DNA of 8,578 nt from the NCBI GenBank assembly GCA_016182435.1, contig JACPGN010000137.1, positions 1-8,578 of the forward strand, in the 5' to 3' direction. The DNA comes from Lentisphaerota bacterium (GTDB lineage: Bacteria; Verrucomicrobiota; Kiritimatiellia; JAAZAB01). The notes beneath the pieces were generated by a model, which was not told the DNA's origin, made no database searches, and was given only the letters and a program-made list of their open reading frames with translations. The translations under genes and the position numbers were made by a program. Of the stretch, positions 6,161 through 8,578 are shown one piece after another (within the stretch, counting starts at the first letter, position 1; each line of letters starts with the position of its first letter).

Positions 6161-6493
6161 TTATTGTTCCCGAATCATGGTCAAGAGCATTTTAAACCGT
6201 TGCCTGGCGCGGACCGCATGGGGCACGCCGGCGGGCATGATCACCAGTTCGCCGGCTTTGGTGTTGACCACGCTCCCGGCGATGATCAGCTCGGCTTCGC
6301 CATCCAGCACCTGGACCACGGCATCAAAAGGGGCGGTATGCTCACTGAGTCCCTGCCCGGCGTCGAAGGCGAAGAGCGTCAAGGTGCCGACCTTTTTATC
6401 AATGAGCGTTTTGCTGACCACCGCGCCGGCGTTGTAGTCCACAAAATCCTTCAAGGTCAAAGCGCGCGCTTTAAGCTCGTCGGCGGTTTTCAT
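6161..6493 (-). CDS. Small single-domain cupin protein
   Basis: A 110-residue protein made almost entirely of one RmlC-like cupin beta-barrel. Motif 1 (residues 46-65: GQGLSEHTAPFDAV...LDGEA) keeps H52 but has Thr54 where the second metal His usually sits and Asp57 in place of Glu. Motif 2 (GELVIMPAGVPHAV, 81-94) keeps H92. It may therefore bind metal weakly or act as a sensor rather than an enzyme. AAAGGA lies five bases before the ATG. The start overlaps the ferredoxin stop by four bases (ATGA), so the two are translationally coupled. From general knowledge, small cupins beside this kind of ferredoxin are common in anaerobes; their shared role is not established. The gene ends 46 bases before the attC-like element. 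Confidence 0.85.
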   Translation of the reverse strand: MKTADELKARALTLKDFVDYNAGAVVSKTLIDKKVGTLTLFAFDAGQGLSEHTAPFDAVVQVLDGEAELIIAGSVVNTKAGELVIMPAGVPHAVRARQRFKMLLTMIREQ

Positions 6494-6870
6494 GAATTTC
6501 CTTTATCAGGGTAAACCCGCGCGTGTGTGCCGGGGCAACCTTTACCCGAGCCTGACGCCGGAGGCGGTTCGCTTGCGCCACTGTGCTTGCGGGCGGCAGT
6601 TTCCAGTTGCCGAAGGCCGTCAATGCCCCGTTCTGTGCTTACGTGGCTTTTGGTGTCCTCAAAGTCAAAATCGGCGGCCGCGCGCTTTTCAATGGTTAAG
6701 GCTCCGGTGGGGCATTCGCCGATGCAATCGCCAAACCCGTCGCAGAAGTTTTCCTTGACCAGCTTGGCCTTGCCGTTGACAAGCTTCAAGGCGGCTTCCG
6801 CGCAGGCAATAATGCACTGGCCGCAGCCGTTGCACTTCGCTTCGTCAATATGGATGATATTGCGTTTCAT
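6490..6870 (-). CDS. Small 4Fe-4S ferredoxin-type protein
   Basis: A 126-residue, probably cytoplasmic electron carrier. The first cluster motif is complete (CNGCGQCIIAC, cysteines 13, 16, 19 and 23). The second (CDGFGDCIGECPTG, cysteines 43, 49 and 53) has Phe46 in place of the second cysteine, which leaves three ligands. A similar CDGLG spacing, recalled from family members in anaerobes, suggests this is a lineage trait rather than damage. The tail is low-complexity (Ser/Pro/Gly/Lys) and ends with GCPGTHAR (111-118), a Cys-Pro-Gly motif that could supply a further ligand. ATG 6870 was chosen because MKRNIIHIDEAKC matches the usual ferredoxin N-terminus; the in-frame TTG 6918 would add 16 unlikely residues. 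No clear Shine-Dalgarno is seen. The likely promoter lies in the shared 6871-7008 region facing the oxidoreductase gene. Confidence 0.88.
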   Translation of the reverse strand: MKRNIIHIDEAKCNGCGQCIIACAEAALKLVNGKAKLVKENFCDGFGDCIGECPTGALTIEKRAAADFDFEDTKSHVSTERGIDGLRQLETAARKHSGASEPPPASGSGKGCPGTHARVYPDKGNS

Positions 6871-6914
6871 AGCCAAACGGGTAGTCGCGGTTAAGCCTAA
6901 TGGAGCTGACAGCG

Positions 6915-6954
6915 TCAATCAAGGATTAATTCAACAGCCCTTCAAGGCGATTGA
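6915..6954. promoter_or_regulatory. Possible operator in the divergent intergenic region
   Basis: Between the divergent ferredoxin and oxidoreductase genes, TCAATC (6915-6920) and GATTGA (6949-6954) form an inverted pair, and TCAAGG occurs twice in direct orientation (6919-6924 and 6942-6947), 23 bases apart or about two helical turns. The right half overlaps the -35 box of the plus-strand promoter. This could be a regulator site serving both directions; no regulator gene is in the window. Confidence 0.25.
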
Positions 6955-6978
6955 TAGTTTTTTGTGGCGTGCTATTAT
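6951..6978 (+). promoter_or_regulatory. Sigma-70-type promoter of the Gfo/Idh/MocA gene
   Basis: TTGATA (6951-6956) and TATTAT (6973-6978) each match the -35 and -10 consensus at five of six positions, with a 16-base spacer. The -10 box ends 30 bases before the ATG, leaving a short leader. This is the best promoter match noticed in the window. Confidence 0.65.
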
Positions 6979-6994
6979 GGCGGCAACTAATCAA

Positions 6995-7000
6995 AGGAGG
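6995..7000 (+). promoter_or_regulatory. Strong Shine-Dalgarno of the Gfo/Idh/MocA gene
   Basis: A perfect AGGAGG lies eight bases before ATG 7009 and fixes that start. Confidence 0.85.
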
Positions 7001-7008
7001 GACTGAGT

Positions 7009-8163
7009 ATGCAAAACCGCAAATGGCGTATGGGTATGATCGGCGGGGCTTTGGACGCGTTCATCGGCGTCGTGCATCGGCGCGCGGCCCTGATTGACGG
7101 CCGGGCGGAACTGGTCTGCGGGGCCTTCAGCCGCTCAGCCGCAAAATCACAAGCCACCGGCCGCGAATACTTTCTGGCGCCGGAGCGCGTCTATTGTGAT
7201 TTCCAGAAAATGTTCGCGGCGGAGCGGCGCTTGCCGGAGGGCGACCGGATGGATTTTGTGATTATTGCCACGCCTAATGACACGCATTACCGAATAGCTT
7301 CGGCCGCGCTTGAGGCCGGCTTTCACGTCGTCTGCGACAAACCCATGACCACCACTCTGGCCGATGCCCAACGCCTGGAACGTAAGGTTAAACAAACAGG
7401 CCGTCTCTTTTGCCTGACGCATAATTACACCGGTTACCCGATGGTCAAGGAAGCCCGCGAGCTCGCGCGCGGCGGCGCTCTGGGTAAAATCCGGAGAGTC
7501 GTCGTGGAATATCCGCAGGGCTGGCTGGCCACGCCTCTGGAGGCTACGGGCCAGAAGCAGGCGCTCTGGCGCACGGATCCGCGCAGCGCCGGGGCTACCT
7601 GCTGCATGGGCGACATCGGCTCGCATTGCGAAAATCTCGCCGAGTATGTCACCGGCCTCAAGATCAAGGCCTTGTGCGCGGACTTGAACACCTTTGTCAA
7701 AGGCCGCCCCTTGGACGATGACGGCAGCGTGCTGCTGCGCTTTGATAATGGCGCGCGCGGCGTGCTTTGGGCCAGTCAAATAGCCGTGGGCGAGGAAAAC
7801 GGGCTTTTCATCCGGGTCTATGGCGAGAAAGCCGCGCTGGCCTGGCGCCAGACTGAGCCGGATACGTTGGTTGTCCGGCGCCTGGACCGCGCCGACGAAA
7901 TCCGGCGGCGCGGCACGCCCTTTGTCGGCAAGGCGGCGGCCGCGGCGGCGCACATACCCCCGGGCCATCCGGAAGGGTTTCATGACGCCTTTGCCAATCT
8001 CTACCGCAATTTTTTCAGGGCGCTGGAGGCGGCGCATGCCGGCAGGAAGGTCAGGGAAAGCGATTACGATTATCCGACCGTCCACGACGGCGCGCGCGGC
8101 CTGGCCTTCCTGGAAGCCGTCGTGCGCAGCTCCCGGTCCGGCCAGAAATGGATCAATCTCTAA
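7009..8163 (+). CDS. Gfo/Idh/MocA family NAD(P)-dependent oxidoreductase
   Basis: A 384-residue sugar- or polyol-dehydrogenase-type protein. The N-terminal Rossmann domain (about 1-140) begins with [16 protein letters not shown] (9-24), the variant dinucleotide loop of one common branch of the family, followed by IIATPNDTH (85-93) and CDKP (109-112), the usual E/D-K-P motif with the catalytic-site lysine K111. The C-terminal alpha/beta domain carries GDIGSH (201-206), matching the conserved D-x-G-x-H segment with D202 and H206. No signal peptide is present, so it is cytoplasmic. The substrate is not determinable; inositol, anhydro-sugar and amino-sugar derivatives are all used within the family. 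It has its own strong promoter and ribosome-binding site and is divergent from the ferredoxin-cupin genes. A 357-codon minus-strand open frame covers it, but that is a GC-rich shadow. Confidence 0.92.
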   Translation: MQNRKWRMGMIGGALDAFIGVVHRRAALIDGRAELVCGAFSRSAAKSQATGREYFLAPERVYCDFQKMFAAERRLPEGDRMDFVIIATPNDTHYRIASAALEAGFHVVCDKPMTTTLADAQRLERKVKQTGRLFCLTHNYTGYPMVKEARELARGGALGKIRRVVVEYPQGWLATPLEATGQKQALWRTDPRSAGATCCMGDIGSHCENLAEYVTGLKIKALCADLNTFVKGRPLDDDGSVLLRFDNGARGVLWASQIAVGEENGLFIRVYGEKAALAWRQTEPDTLVVRRLDRADEIRRRGTPFVGKAAAAAAHIPPGHPEGFHDAFANLYRNFFRALEAAHAGRKVRESDYDYPTVHDGARGLAFLEAVVRSSRSGQKWINL

Positions 8164-8206
8164 TGTTTGATTGCTTAATCCTTTGCAGGAAGCAGGGTCG
8201 CTAATT

Positions 8207-8566
8207 ATGAATTTAAGCATTGGTCATGCTAAAGAGAGGATTTCCGCCCCTCGTTCGCCGCGCGCAGTGGCCGTTATGGTCAGAGAAAGATTACAGGCGG
8301 TTTTTAACGAGCGCTTGCGGGGTGTAGTGCTGTATGGATCGGAGGCGCGTGGCACGGCAGCGGCGGAAAGCGATATTGACGTTTTGGTGCTTCTGGATGG
8401 CCCCATAGATTACGGCTCTGACCTGCGGGCGTGCATTGACGCCGTCTACCCTTTGGCACTCGACTGGGAACGTCCGATCAGTCCGGAACCCGCGGACATT
8501 CATGACTTTGAGGCGGCCGAGTGGCCGCTCTATGAAAAAGCCAAGGCTGAAGGAATCCCGGCATGA
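8207..8566 (+). CDS. Minimal nucleotidyltransferase (MNT), likely antitoxin of a MNT/HEPN pair
   Basis: A 119-residue protein with the DNA polymerase beta-type nucleotidyltransferase signature: GSEARG (44-49), then D56 and D58 in ESDIDVLV, the G-S-x9-D-x-D metal and NTP site. A helix before it and a short acidic tail complete a minimal one-domain enzyme. In known MNT/HEPN pairs such as MntA-HepT, the nucleotidyltransferase adenylylates and so silences the HEPN ribonuclease. ATG 8207 was preferred to the in-frame TTG 8171 because AGGG lies nine bases before it and the family match begins after it. The start is 43 bases after the oxidoreductase stop, so it may share that transcript. Its stop overlaps the next ATG by four bases (ATGA). 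Confidence 0.85.
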   Translation: MNLSIGHAKERISAPRSPRAVAVMVRERLQAVFNERLRGVVLYGSEARGTAAAESDIDVLVLLDGPIDYGSDLRACIDAVYPLALDWERPISPEPADIHDFEAAEWPLYEKAKAEGIPA

Positions 8567-8578
8567 ATTCGAAAAAAT
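8563..8578 (+). CDS. Start of a coupled gene, probably the HEPN-domain partner (cut by window edge)
   Basis: ATG 8563 opens inside the stop of the nucleotidyltransferase gene (ATGA overlap), with AAGGAA seven bases upstream. Only five codons (MNSKK) are visible, so the sequence itself shows nothing about function. The HEPN assignment rests only on the usual gene order of MNT/HEPN toxin-antitoxin operons. Confidence 0.4.

Noticed and set aside
6871..6918. TTG-initiated N-terminal extension of the ferredoxin
   Set aside because: The extra 16 residues are unlike ferredoxin N-termini, and this stretch fits better as leader or promoter DNA.
6915..6954. FNR/CRP-type operator in the divergent region
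   Set aside because: No TTGAT-N4-ATCAA match is present; the half-sites are 28 bases apart, too far for one such dimer.
7147..8220. Long minus-strand open frame (357 codons)
   Set aside because: It is a shadow of the Gfo/Idh/MocA gene, whose Rossmann and DxGxH motifs, promoter and Shine-Dalgarno are all clear.
1..8578. CRISPR arrays, tRNA or rRNA genes, prophage genes
   Set aside because: No regularly spaced repeats, cloverleaf sequence, rRNA-like sequence or phage structural genes were seen by eye.

Overview
This window looks like a chromosomal contig of an anaerobic, high-GC member of the Planctomycetota-Verrucomicrobiota-Lentisphaerota (PVC) group or something similar. That is an inference. 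It rests on a diverged uroporphyrinogen-decarboxylase-like protein, a Gfo/Idh/MocA oxidoreductase, a clostridial-type small ferredoxin with a cupin partner, and an intergenic ATCCGTGTAATCCGTGG palindromic repeat. No rRNA, tRNA or universal marker gene is present, so the phylum cannot be fixed.

Layout. From 1 to about 6900 every gene reads on the minus strand; from about 6950 to the end they read on the plus strand. In minus-strand order: a 4Fe-4S ferredoxin (6870-6490) overlaps a small cupin (6493-6161) by ATGA. Next comes a two-gene type II restriction-modification module: an N6-adenine methyltransferase (6028-4457) and a BsuBI/PstI-family endonuclease (4464-3493), overlapping by 8 bases. 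It is followed by a URO-D-like protein (ending at 2144), a palindromic repeat (2026-2105), a YbhN/LPG-synthase-TM flippase-like membrane protein (1946-888), and the N-terminal 287 codons of an MFS transporter that runs off the left edge. On the plus strand, a well-formed promoter and Shine-Dalgarno precede a Gfo/Idh/MocA oxidoreductase (7009-8163). A minimal nucleotidyltransferase (8207-8566) follows, and the first five codons of an overlapping gene, probably its HEPN partner, sit at the right edge.

Most interesting point. The restriction-modification module appears to be a compact 2.6-kb insert bounded by two attC-like elements (3419-3474 and 6051-6114). Read on the minus strand, the insert would begin at G|TTAGCG, 28 bases before the methyltransferase start, and end at G|TTCGGC. 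Its internal 3' box (CGCTAAT) is complementary to its own 5' end, while the outer boxes GCCGAAC and GTTCGGC are exact complements of each other. Removing 3425-6056 in silico joins those outer boxes into one hairpin with a perfect 7-bp R-box stem. This is how a gene cassette inserted by an integron integrase should look. No integrase gene is in the window and the evidence is short-motif evidence only. The insertion also explains why the URO-D-like gene has lost a normal upstream region and shows an ATA codon where its ribosome-binding site would place the start.

How the genes may work together. The ferredoxin-cupin pair is probably one redox-related operon whose read-through would express the promoterless R-M genes. 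A hairpin with a T-run lies just after the endonuclease gene and could end that transcript. The flippase-like protein and the MFS transporter are 25 bases apart and probably co-transcribed. The nucleotidyltransferase and the gene starting at 8563 look like a MNT/HEPN toxin-antitoxin pair.
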